Origin: Branchinecta lynchi
Taxonomy: Eukaryota > Arthropoda > Branchiopoda > Anostraca > Branchinectidae
NCBI GenBank assembly: GCA_023053575.1
Contig: JAKZAP010000014.1
Coordinates: 13,046,938-13,110,937 of the forward strand
Direction: 5' to 3'
DNA length: 64,000 nt
Shown here: piece by piece, positions 41,050 to 52,400 of the stretch
How positions within the stretch are numbered: the stretch's first letter is position 1
Layout: every line of letters begins with the position of its first letter
The notes under the pieces: model-generated
The model's input: only the letters and a program-made list of their open reading frames with translations
What the model was told of the DNA's origin: nothing
Database searches by the model: none
Program-made: the position numbers and the translations under genes

Positions 41050-41940
41050 TTGGGGGGAATGCCAAACCGTAAGTGGAGACTGGAGGGATACCTATGACAC
41101 CGTTAAATTTGTCCGTCTGTCGGTCTGTTATCACGATAACTCTCGAAGGGAATGGGATATTTTGATGAAACTTGGTGTGAGGAATTTTTTGGGGTCAAGG
41201 GTAAGGTCAAGTTCGTAGATGGGCTCTTTAGCCCTACATTTAGGGGTGGGGAAGGGGGTTCAAATTAAGGCGCAAACAAAATATTTTTAAACAGCTGGTT
41301 AAAATTAAAAGTTTCATTTGAAGTTGATTAAATGTTTGATTTAGGGGCAAGAAGACATGCTGAACACGAAGCAGAAAAACAGTTTCTCGACGGACAAGTA
41401 GTTTGTCCGAAATCCGGCAAAACACGGAAAGTTGGTTAAAATATGTTTCATTTGAAAATGATTAAATGTACGATTTAGGGGTAGCCTAAGTAGACACGCT
41501 GAACACTTATGTGAAAAGCATTTTCTACCCGGACAACTAGTTCGCCCGGAATCCGGTCAAAGCCGGGAGTTGATCAGATGATCGATTTAGGGGTAAGAAG
41601 AGACGCTGAGTCTCTAGTAGAATTCCTTTTAATTGATAAAAAACCTTTACGATCATTAATTTAATGTTACCTCTTCGGAAGAACCGCTGCATGGAAAGGA
41701 AATCAAATGGGGTCCATGGCAATCATTTTTTAAACGGATATATAATTCGTCGGATTTTTTGTATAAGGTTCAAGTTTTATTTGAAATCGATTAGATGTTG
41801 TATAGGGATAAGGAGATACGCTGAATTCGATTCTGAACTTTCGTTTTTTGCTGGACCAGTAGTTCACTCGGAATTCGGCCGAAACCGGAAATTTGGCAGA
41901 AGTAAAGCAGGAAGTTTCGGTCAATATCGTGAAAATAGAT
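41050..41940 (+). repeat. Family D repeat copy
   Basis: Long module with 'cgataactctcgaaggg', 'ttgatgaaacttggtg' and 'tcaagttcgtagatgggctc', followed by several 'ccggaatccgg' short modules. Confidence 0.7.
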
Positions 41941-42151
41941 TTTGTCAAATTGGTTGGAAAAAAGTTTGGCACTTAGTGATGTGACCATGGATATCGGTTA
42001 TTCTTTCAGAATTACTTCGAAACGCGCAATTTCGGCAATTGTTGTTTTGGCATTGCAACCGTGTTAACAGATACCAGGATAACTACGAAAACGAATAATT
42101 GCAGATCCAGTTACCGTGGTAACGGATACCATGGTATCTGCAAAAACGCAA
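41940..42151 (-). mobile_element. Palindromic MITE family A, partial copy
   Basis: It ends in 'ccatggtatctgcaaaaacg' at the right. The left part ('aattggttggaaaaaagttt', 'gatatcggtta') is the inverse of the family's central region, so only about half is present. Confidence 0.65.
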
Positions 42152-42248
42152 CTATTCTTAAGCAACAGTCTCTTGAACTATAAATTTCATACGAAGATCA
42201 TAGCCCGTAATCCACTAGAAGTGACTAGCGTCTGCTCTCAACTGCTCT

Positions 42249-42527
42249 GAGCCTCGTTTTTGTTGCAATAGCGCTGCCGCATCGCTGCTGCAGCACTTCT
42301 TTGCTTTTGCACAATATGCGTTTTTGGATTCACTTTCTTCTTGGTTGAAGCGGCAGCGCTGCAGCATCTTGCAGGGAAGCACGGACTTGGTCGGAGAGCA
42401 AGTCCATGATTATCGAGAAGCGCTGCCGTCTTCCTCGGACGCGCTGCAGTGCAAAAACGGATGTAGAAAGAATCAGTCCCGAATCAGCCGAGAAGTGGAC
42501 CTGCAGCATGCAACAAAAACGAGGCTC
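42249..42527. mobile_element. MITE with 'gagcctcgtttttgttgc' ends
   Basis: An 18 bp perfect terminal inverted repeat. Subterminal 'gcgctgccg' and 'gctgcagcact' motifs are inverted inside. The 126-codon ORF crossing its right end is not considered a gene. Confidence 0.75.
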
Positions 42528-42802
42528 TGGTATGACGCAAAATACTTCTTTTTGGCCCAACTATTCAAACTGGTCCTAACTGCTACATTGATAAGGTGGG
42601 GGATTTCAAATCTTCCGCAAGGGAACTTAATCACGGCTGGTCTTCTATATCCCTGTGATTATGTATATTGTTTGTTTTGTTTACTGTACACTTTTTCTTT
42701 TTAGTTGTTATTATTCTTTCTTTTTTTGTTGTAATCTGTCATGAACTGGCCTGCTGTTAGAAATTCACTGAATTTAACCCATTGATCCGAATGTCTTATT
42801 AG

Positions 42803-43188
42803 TTACGTTTTTGCTGATACCATGGCATATGTTACCACGGTAACTGGATCTGCAATTAGTCGTTTTTGCAGTTATCGTGGTATCTGATACACGGTGCTCT
42901 GCAAAAATGACTATTGCCGAGATTGCACTTTTCGAAGTCATCCCAAAGAAAAACAGATTTCCAGTTACATCACTAAGTGCTAAACTTCTTTCTCAACAAT
43001 CTGAAAATTTGATGAAAGTGAGAATGACTTTTCAGATACCACGGTCGGACCGTAGTATCTGAATATCTGATACCACGATAACTGCAAAAACGCCTTTTGA
43101 CCGCGGTATCAGATACCACGATAACTGCAGAAACGACTTTAGACCGTGGTATCAGATACCATGGTATCTGCAAAAACGCAACTATTGA
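42803..43188 (+). mobile_element. Palindromic MITE family A, copy 3
   Basis: Nearly complete: starts 'gttacgtttttgctgatacc', ends 'ggtatctgcaaaaacgcaac', with the central 'catcccaaagaaaaac' and 'cacatcactaag'-type region. Confidence 0.8.
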
Positions 43189-43436
43189 CTCATGCCAGCA
43201 ATGTAGTAAGCATGCGCAGTATGGCATTTTGGTCAACTGCAGATCAAAACTCAAGTACTGAAAGAATTCAAATACGCGCTCTCCTATCCATTAAAGGCAC
43301 AGAAAACTTGACTACGCAACTTTCGGCCATCAAACCGACCTGAGGGGCTTAGATAAAGGTACAGGGACCTATTGTCGACAGGACCCCCTTTCTTTGTTGT
43401 CTCGAACCCCCTCCTTAATGTTGCGAAAGCTAGCTC

Positions 43437-43738
43437 CCGATGAAAAATTTATCTCAAAACAGTACTATGAAGTAGTACGAAAAAGTAGCATGCAGTAATA
43501 ACGATGCTACTACATGCTTCTACTTCGAGGCTACCGTGTTACTGCATACTACTATATGCTACTATTAACAAATCTGGATACTACTATGGCAAGACAGGAT
43601 GCTACTGGATACTACTACATAAGATTGGACCAGTCTGAGGCACATTAAATGATAGTATTCTTTGCTATTACATAGTATTACATGCAATGTTTTCGTACTA
43701 CTACCATACTACTACGCAGGCTACAAATTTTGCATCGG
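43437..43738 (+). mobile_element. MITE family C, copy 3
   Basis: Intact: 'ccgatgaaaaatttatctca' to 'aaattttgcatcgg'. It aligns with 34297-34596 throughout. Confidence 0.85.
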
Positions 43739-43799
43739 GTTGGCAGGCCCTTGCCCCTTATGCACTGTAATTACGCACTTATGCACTGTAAAAGTTCGC

Positions 43800-43875
43800 C
43801 GTTGGCCGTGTTCCGGCCATAGTATCGGGACAGTAGTCAAGAGGTCGTGCGTTCGATTCCTACTCCCGGCACACA
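43800..43875 (+). repeat. tRNA-related fragment with B-box
   Basis: 'ggtcgtgcgttcgattccta' contains a good T-arm/B-box ('gttcgattcc') followed by 'ctcccggca'. No matching A-box or cloverleaf is found, and a T-rich stretch follows. Probably the remains of a tRNA-derived SINE or a tRNA pseudogene. Confidence 0.35.
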
Positions 43876-43965
43876 AACCTTTTGCTTTTTTTCTACTAAC
43901 TCTGAAGTCGAATTCTCGGAAACTGTCCGGAAACTACAATGGTCGTAACGAGAATTTTTCTTATG

Positions 43966-44350
43966 TAGCGTTTACACGGACAAGAAATCCCGTCGAGTAG
44001 AAAGGAATTCTGGTCGACTCGAAAGGATTCCGTTCGTGAAGACGAGTAGAAAAAAAGTCTAGCGGGACGGGAATCCTTTCATGATGAAACGAATTCCGGC
44101 CCACTTGAAAGGAATCTTCACGGCGGCGCTGGTAAAAAGTACAAAAAAAAAGGCTAGCTAGCTTTTGAAAGCAGCAATCATCAGTACTGATGTCATAAAT
44201 GCTCTAAAAATATTTTTTTAATGGATAGTGAATTTATATATCTCAGATTTTCTGGTTTGAAGAATTAATTTTTTTCCCTCTGCGTGTAAACATAATCTTG
44301 TCACCAAGACCGGATTCTGTTCAAGTTTTCCTGTACTTGTAAACGCTGCA
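43966..44350. mobile_element. Putative MITE with 'gcgtttaca' ends
   Basis: 'gtagcgtttacacggacaag' on the left is imperfectly inverted as 'cctgtacttgtaaacgctgc' on the right. 'ggaattc' and 'cgaaaggatt' sub-units repeat inside. Confidence 0.5.
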
Positions 44351-44422
44351 TTACTCTCAAGATCGACTCAGGGTACATTCTTGATATGTCAGCTAGCTCC
44401 CCGAGTCAAGTTTTCTGTTCCT

Positions 44423-44762
44423 TTAAGGCCAAAAAGTACCATACTCCTTTCTTCTAAGCACGTACAAAATCGATACCTTGGAGAAACGGAGACTGAACCA
44501 ATACCTCGAGGACGGCAAAGCCATATCCTCCCCCTCCCCGTCTACAACGAGTTTCTCCCTCACCCATATAACAATGTAAGGGAAAGGCAAGAGCGAGCCG
44601 TCTCTACGCAGGTAGAGACGGCTAATTATGACAAAGGTGTTGATTATTATGTTTATGACGAAAAATCCAATGTTCGGCTTGCCCGTGAAGGAATTTTTAA
44701 AATAAAATTGAATTGAAAATTGAATTGAATTGCAGGTCCAAAACTTCCAACCAGTAGCGGCC
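44423..44762 (-). repeat. Family S repeat, copy 2, with a retroposon insert
   Basis: The inverse of 33440-33645, interrupted at 44614-44731. The insert is flanked by the direct repeat GCAGGT (44608-44613 and 44732-44737) and ends in a (ttgaa)n tail. Confidence 0.65.
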
Positions 44763-44898
44763 AAACACAGCCGTTAACAAAATAGTGTTATACCAAACTG
44801 TTAATGTGAAAGTGTGAGCGAATAAATGACTCTTCTGTTCTATTCACGACTGTTTTAGGGTCTAACTGAAAATCTGGTTAGGCTAGTGGGAACCGTGG

Positions 44899-45483
44899 TT
44901 GCGTTTTTGCAGATACCATGGTATCTGTTACCACGGTAACTGTATCTGCAATTAGTCGTTTTTGAGTTACCGTGGTGTCTGATACTACGGTTGCTCTGCA
45001 AAAACGACAATACTTTGGATGACTATCTCTCCTTTCCAATGCAAGATCTCCGGGTAGCTAGCGGAAGAAAGGCAGAAGTGGTGTCACAGCTGCTCCAAAA
45101 GATCGCGGTGATTGACTGACACAGGATCCGAGTCGTACGAACACGCTTACTCCTTCTTCCTGAGGATCACTGGCGTGTTTTGGACTTAGTCATATAGAGT
45201 ATTGCCGAAATAGCGCTTTTCGAAGCCATCCCAAACGAAAAACTGATATCCAACCACATCACTAAGTTCCAAACTTCTTTCCCACCAATTTGACAAAATC
45301 CTAGGCTCTATTGTTGGTAATGATGAACGTGAGATGACTTTTCAGATACCACGATCAATTACCACGGTCGGACCGTGTTATCTGAATATGAGATACCACG
45401 GTAACTGGCCAAATAGTACGATAAATCCAAAATTGTCTTTTGACAGTGGTATCAGATACCATGGTACCTACAAAAACGCAACT
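44899..45483 (+). mobile_element. Palindromic MITE family A, copy 4, with a 190 bp insert
   Basis: The body matches other A copies but is interrupted from about 45013 to 45203 by unique sequence. The insert carries a short frame 'DDYLSFPMQDLRVASGRKAE' with no firm homology. Confidence 0.7.
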
Positions 45484-45484
45484 C

Positions 45485-46294
45485 ATGTTTCGCTGGATCA
45501 CGCAGAACTGACAATGTTGGCGAGACTGTATTTAATCAACAAAATAAAGCATCTTGTCTGGACAAGGATACATTATATGAACAAACCAAAAAATTTAACC
45601 GTCGAGCTAACACAACAAAACCAACAGAATTAAAAAAATAACAGTATGTGAAAGATGATACACATGTGCCCGAATGCATTGTCAAACTCACTAATCGATA
45701 ACCATAACATGATTCAGGAAACCAAACAAGCCAAGGTCTCTAGATAGCCGCCACAAAACTGGCAAGGCCAAAGACCAAGGGAGGTGGCAGAACTCGGCCC
45801 CGAATCACCCACGAACTGAAACCACAGGAGTACTGCAAATGAAGCACCCATTTTGTACATATTGCAGTAATATATCAGGGAGAGAGATATAAACGCTTTG
45901 GTTTCTAGTTTAGCAGGGCGGCGTAAAACCTTTGAAGAATTCAAGACAATGCAAAAATATTATTTATATAAACGTATCAACAATATTATAAATAGTCTAG
46001 CTAAACTATGAATGTCACCTATCAACAAATGAACCACGCCACGTCCGAGAAGTCCAACAAATCACAACCTTGGAATATATATTAAACACGAGAAAGTTCA
46101 AGTAGACTTACGGATATAACAAACAAATGCGATTTAGGAAGAGGAAGGAGTTAATTCGCCCACTACTGTCCACTTGAGGTTCGTTTCACTTTCCAACCAG
46201 AGATTATCACAACCAGCACCATCCGACCGTTTCAGATCCGTGTTCAGCACAATTGCACATAGTTTCAGGACCGGCCACCAGATGTGCATTGTAG
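45485..46294 (-). other. Probable 3' flank/UTR region of the coactivator-like gene
   Basis: Downstream of the stop at 46295. No AATAAA is seen on the minus strand close to the stop; an ATTAAA (plus-strand 'tttaat' at about 45530) is the nearest variant noticed. Otherwise unremarkable. Confidence 0.3.
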
Positions 46295-46452
46295 CTACTT
46301 TGTATCGTTTAAAAGCTGCTCAAGAAGTGAGTTCTTCTGTTCAGAGCTCTGGTGTTCTGAGGGCGCCGACTGGAGGGTAATCATGTCCTCAGGATTGTAG
46401 CCGCTGAAACTCTCCCAAGACAAGGTGGCGTTGGTGGAACTGCTATCCGAGA
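46295..46452 (-). CDS. Coactivator-like gene, terminal exon with LxxLL box
   Basis: The acceptor is 'ctttcttctag', entry in phase 1. It encodes 'TLSWESFSGYNPEDMITLQS' and ends 'NSLLEQLLNDTK' then TAG. A possible donor 'gtagct' overlaps the stop, so an alternative splice skipping the stop cannot be excluded. Confidence 0.8.
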
Positions 46453-49400
46453 CTAGAAGAAAAGAAGGGTTAGTCAGAAATACTGCTCGCGAACGACCTG
46501 CAAGAGCGGCCTCAGTGGTGATCCCGAAACTCAAACACGAAAAGTGTTACCATGTACGGTATGAAAAGACGTTTGTACCGTATTTCGTTAACATTTTTCA
46601 TCTTACTTAGTGTTTATTTTTATATGTGACGCTGACATATTTATATATGAGTGTTTACATGTATATTTTCTTTATTTATTTATTTATCACCCGTCATTTC
46701 AAACAGAAAAGGGACGGAGTACAAAAACGAAAGGAAAAACAAAGCAAAAGCAAAACCTAACACTTTCATAGGAAACACACAAAAAATCGACAATTACTAA
46801 ATGAGACGCTCTGACTGACTAAAAACTGAACACGATTACATAAATATACACTTAAACTCTAAGAATTTTGCTCCAAGGGTGGGGCTGGATTTTTTAGTTG
46901 TACTTGCTAATCAGGTTAGATAGAGCAAGCTCAGGGTCTTTTATGTTATATATTTTCATCATTTTGGTATTTCTTGTCCAAGTATCTTGTCCGAAATAAG
47001 TATCTGGAGAATCTGAAGAAAGTGGAAAGGAGTTTATTTTTTTTCACTAGCTGAGAATACTTGCCAGAAGGGAGCTAGGTAAAGAAATTGCGGTATTGCA
47101 ACGGAATTATAAAGAGAAGCTAGGATTTTTCGGTTGAAACGGGTTACATTCTTCACAAGTAGATAATAGGAAGCGCATATTTTCCATTCAAAATGTTTGG
47201 ATAGAAGCCGGCGGGTGTGTTTTAATGACGAGCCAATGGGGAGACCAAGGTAAACAATGCTCTCAACGGGTTTTATATTGATATCACCAAGCGCAATGGA
47301 GGGGACGGTGCCTTCAGCTTTCCAATTAAATAGTAATACGTCTGATTTATCCGAATTAAATTCAAGACCTTGATGAACGTATTCGTTTTGCATAATTTAA
47401 AAATTAAAAATATCGTCGGCATAACACACGAGAGAAATGTCAATGGCTTGGAGAATACATGAACAAAGACATAAAGATTGCGCTTCTAGGACACTATTAC
47501 TGAACAGTGTTGGCAAGGAGATAGCCCCCCTGCTCAGTACCCTTACGAACTGGGACTTAACGACCACAACGATAAGGGTGAGGTGACCGTGTTAAACTTT
47601 GAGGCAGCTTAAGCCTTACTCGGAGCCGCGAGTACATATTCCGCAAGGACATTATGACAGAGCGATTTACACCTCACTTCGCCGCATGCAAAAGTATGGC
47701 AGCGTGAATCAAGGAGTCGAAAGCTCGACGAACATCGTGACGATTTCGACAAATAGTTCGAAAAGAATAAAACGATATCTATCTATCATATCTATCTAAG
47801 TAATAGTTTCCTTTACTCATCCCAGTATTCCCCAACACAGAAGGGCGCGTTCTGGACGAAGTGGGATCCAGAGTAGCTGGGAAGCGGAATTCAGCAGGGT
47901 CCACCTTTACTGAAGAAGCTTGGCAATCCGGATCCTTGTTCGTATTTCAGTCTCTCAGACAAAGGTAACTTATGCAAGCTACATACAAAAGAGGAGGTGT
48001 CAAGACAGATCTGCCAAAAAAGAATCTCAAGGCTTCCTTCTTTTTTCATTTCCTTTACTCCACTTGTTTCCTTTTACTAAGTAGGCTATTGTTATTCCGA
48101 ATTAAGAATGTTACAACTTTTTTCTGGGGAGGTCGCCAGGTGGCAGAGCTTTGCAACAGTACCAGGTTTTCACCAATCCGAGCTAGGTCTCGTGAAACAT
48201 TGATAGGCCTGGTGACTCGACTGCTTCCCACAGACCTTAAAACCGCGAAACGTCGCTGGAAATGCCAATTCTTCTATTACAGGTCACTGCCCCCCCCCCC
48301 AAACTTTGAGATTCGGTAAAATTTTAGGCCGGAGGCCCAAAATTTTACTAAAACTGTTCAGCATCCTTTCGATATCAGAACTGTTAGTTACATTTACGAG
48401 GATTCGGTAGTTATACAGAATCCAAAATAAGACGGCACAAGTCTACTCGGTATAATGATCGGGATTCGGCATAATTGCCAGGATTCGGTAGTTTTCACGA
48501 ATCCGTTGAGCGAATTTACTGAAATTATTTTGTAATTCTCGATGCCAGAACTGTTCGGTATATTTGCGGAAATTCGATAGTTCCATCCAAAATTATTCGA
48601 TATCATGGTTGCCAAGTTAGAAGGGTGGAAAACGCTGACTATGCCGTAGTCGTCTCTTGGTCAAGAGTAACTGGCATTGCATCACGTGGCATGGCCACTA
48701 GTTCCCTGAAAGAACTAGATATATCGGCAACGACTTGTCGAGCCAAGGCAAGCTGGTAATGACGCTGGGTATTAATAAATGAAAGTGCGGAAGAAGGTGA
48801 GCCTTCAGTTCTACTTTAAACACAAAATCAAGATCAAGTGTTCAAATCAAATCAAGTAAACTTAAGCCGTATCTAGTGTGGACGGCAAAGGATCCGAATT
48901 CATGTTGATTCAGAGTAGCACATTTCTGTATTTCGGCACTAGCCAAAGAGTCGGAGGCAGGACTATAGGCTATTATTTTGTCCTCTTAAAGGACACCTGA
49001 ACAATGAAACCATACTTGAACACACCATGGAGGATGCATTTACAGACATGGCCACGGAGAGCATTCTTCTCCTGAGCTTGACGTTTTCAAAATAGTGATG
49101 TTCGTTTCCGAAGGTTTGCAAATGCAGACTCCAAGACAAAAAGCGCAATCCATTTAAATCTTACAGCGCTGGCCTACTGGAAATTCTTCTAGATATACGT
49201 TTGGGCTTAACTGGTTAAAAAATATTCCAGAAGAAGGGTTGATCGGAGACATTTGTTCATTTCTAAAGTTGTTCGGTACTGAAATAAGGAAAGATGCAAA
49301 ATGGAGCAAAAATCATAGCTTGGAAACACTATTTCGTATTTGGATTGGGTTTTCTGCAGGCACTGTTAACGGAAGTCATACAGATAGGGATGATACTTGG

Positions 49401-52400
49401 TACACTTCATTCAGGTGTCCTTTAACGTACTCTGTTTACCTTTTTTTCTCTCTCACAATCTGTATCTTTGGCTTTCCCCCGTGATAGTGCAAAAACGAAT
49501 AATAATCATAAAAGATTGATTTAACTGACAAGAAAAACAAGACCAAAGGTTTTGATGGGATCCCAAAAATTCAGTATCTGATCGAGACAACTGGCTCTTG
49601 TCTTGGCCAGATCCAGTCCTTGAACATTTTTACAATTAAAATTCAGAAACAGATTAAGGCCGTTATAGCTAGTCATCTGAGAAAACCAAGTTCAGATATG
49701 GATTCAGCATGTGTGTTTACGAATACTTCCTGCCACTTCTGCCAATTCCCTGGTTTAAGCCGAACTCCAGAACTACTTGTCTGGCAAAAAAAGAAAGCTA
49801 AAAAACGAACTCAGGATATCTTCTTTCCCCAATAATGAACATCTAATCAACTTCAAATAAAAATTTAACTTATAACAAATTTTCCGACTCCAGCCGGATT
49901 CCGGTCGAACTAAATTTCCGGGTAAAATATGATTGTCAAACACGGATTCAGCATCTCTTCTTACCCTTAAATCGGTTATCTAATCAACTAGAAATAAACT
50001 TAAGCTTCTAACAATTTTCCGGTTTTGGCCGGATTCGGGGGGAACTATATGTCCAGGTAGACATTTTTTTACACAAGTGTTATACATTTATTCTTGCCCT
50101 AAATCGAACATCTAATCAACTCCAAATAAAACTTTTAATTTTAACAAACTTTCCGGTTTGGGCCGGATTCCGGGTGAACTACTTGTCCGTCGAGAAAATG
50201 GTTTTCACCATCGTCCTCAGCATGTCTTCCTACCCCTAATCGAACATTTAATCAGCTTCAAATAAAACATTTTTACTTTTAACAAACTTTCCGGTTTTGG
50301 CCGGATTCCGGGCGAACTACTTGTCCGATGAATGGTTTTCACCATCGTGTTCAGCATGTCTTCTTACCCCATAATCGACTATCAAATTAGCTGTTTCAAA
50401 ATATTTTGTTTGCCCCTAAATTTAAACCCCATCCCCCACCCCTAAATGTAGGGCTACAAAGCCCATCTACGAACTTGACTGGTCCGACGACCCAACGAAT
50501 CCTCACACCAAGTTTCATCAAAATATCTTATTCCCTTCGAGAGTTATCGTGCTTACAGACGGACAGAAGGAAGGACGGACGGACAGATTCCAAGGAAGCA
50601 AAGAAATTTTTATTAGCCAAATTTTTATTAGCTCCAGAATAACTCATTTACTCTTAAAAACTTGTCTGCGACCTCGTGAAAGTGTTGTAAAGTGACTGAT
50701 TTAATACTGAGACAACCTAGCTTCGAGACGGAACATCAGGCTTCAGAAAACACATTTACTCTTAAAAACCTGTCTGGGATCTTGTGAAAGTGTTGTAAAG
50801 TGACTGATTTAAGACTACTGGAAAATGGTTTCAAAGGCATTCCAGCCAGCAGGAGTAGCCATTCTTGTAAGGTGAAAAGACAGGTTTAAGCCGCTTTCAC
50901 ATTGACGCGTAGAGCCTCTCACACTAAGCAACGCAACCTCTACATTACGGTTGCGGCGACGCAACGCAGAGCTTACGCATGCAAAAATGGTGTTATGTGC
51001 CTTTAAATGTTACTTTTTCATAAAACATAACACTGAACATGGTTCGCAATGTTACTTATAGCGAAAAATTAACACCTAAGGTCATACCAGAAGCATGCCG
51101 GTATCCAGGAATTTATTTCGGGGGGGGGGGGGGGTTGCCTGCGGGTCGGAAAAGTAAAAAAAGTACAAAAAAGACATAAATCAGAGGGAAAAGCCTATAA
51201 AAATGGTTGTTTTTGCAAGTTTCGGGGTGGGGGGGGGATTCAACCCCCTACCCCCCCCTGGATACGGCCTTAACCAGAAGTATTCTGTAACCTTCTGACG
51301 ACGAGTCAACCGACTTCACGAGGATTAGGCCTGATCTTCGTGTAGACACTTTAGTCACAAGTTCGTAGCTCGTGATGCTTACCATCGTTCTGGGGCAATT
51401 CCAACGTAATCTCAATCGCTTCTAATTCCGCCTGTGTCAGAGTATGACTGGTCATAGTAGGAAGAGGCGCGCTTCTCTGAGGAACTCGAACCTGCTGACC
51501 CATGATCTGATGGGTCTGCGACCCTCTTGGGGAGGCAAGAGTGGCTGATAAAATGCTTTGTGAGGGCGAGAGGATGGATTGGGAAGCGGACTGTCGAGCG
51601 CCAACGACTGCTCTCAACTCCTGACGAACGTACTCCGGCTTTGCGCTACTGGTATTGATTCCTAATAAAAAAAAAAGGGATATCAGTCACATAAAGAGGA
51701 GGAGGTGTGTTCTAATTTTTCACTTAAGCTCAGGTAGACCCAGAAATAGAACCGGTACTAACGCGACGACAGTGTTGGTTAACTGGCAGCGAAACAAGAG
51801 ACGTCCTCGTCTGATTTCTCTCGCAATTTCGATCAACAACATTCAAAAGTAGGATCTACTATAAGCAACAACGACATATTCCTCTGGAGAAGCTTCCATG
51901 AGCTGAACAGGTCGCGGCGACCTTCCCGCATGTTCAGTGCGAAGCATATGGCTTAAGTATTCCTTCAGCCCCGACTGACTGAGTATGATGTCTTATGGTG
52001 CTAAACAGACTTGATTCGCATGTTCATATTTTGGCGACGGCTATTCAAACAATGGCTAAAAATTGATACATCAGCTACGATTCTTCTGGCAGCGATATTT
52101 CGGCCCTTCTTGGCAAGGGTCCTCGTCAAGGGACAACGTAGGGAGGAAGAAACGAGCCTGTAATAAATCCAGGTTTGTTTTATTCGGTCGATTAATTGCA
52201 GGTTCATTTCTTCCTCCCGACATTGTCCCTGACGTTCTATAGTCTGACGAGAACCCTTGCGAGGAAGGGACGAAATATTGCTGCCAAAATTATCGTCGCT
52301 GACGTATCGTTTTTAGCTATTGTTTGAATGTATGTTTCCCAGTCAGCTTGGGCTCAAGAAGTATTTAGGACCGAAAATGTCTCTGAAGCAGAATCTCAGC

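Noticed and set aside
42324..42704. 126-codon plus-strand ORF as a gene
   Set aside because: Its first part is inside a MITE with perfect 18 bp inverted ends (42249-42527) and the rest is low-complexity A/T-rich sequence.
45013..45203. The insert in MITE A copy 4 as an exon with a SAP-like motif
   Set aside because: The frame is only about 35 codons, has no splice borders and only a vague resemblance; kept only as an insertion of unknown origin.
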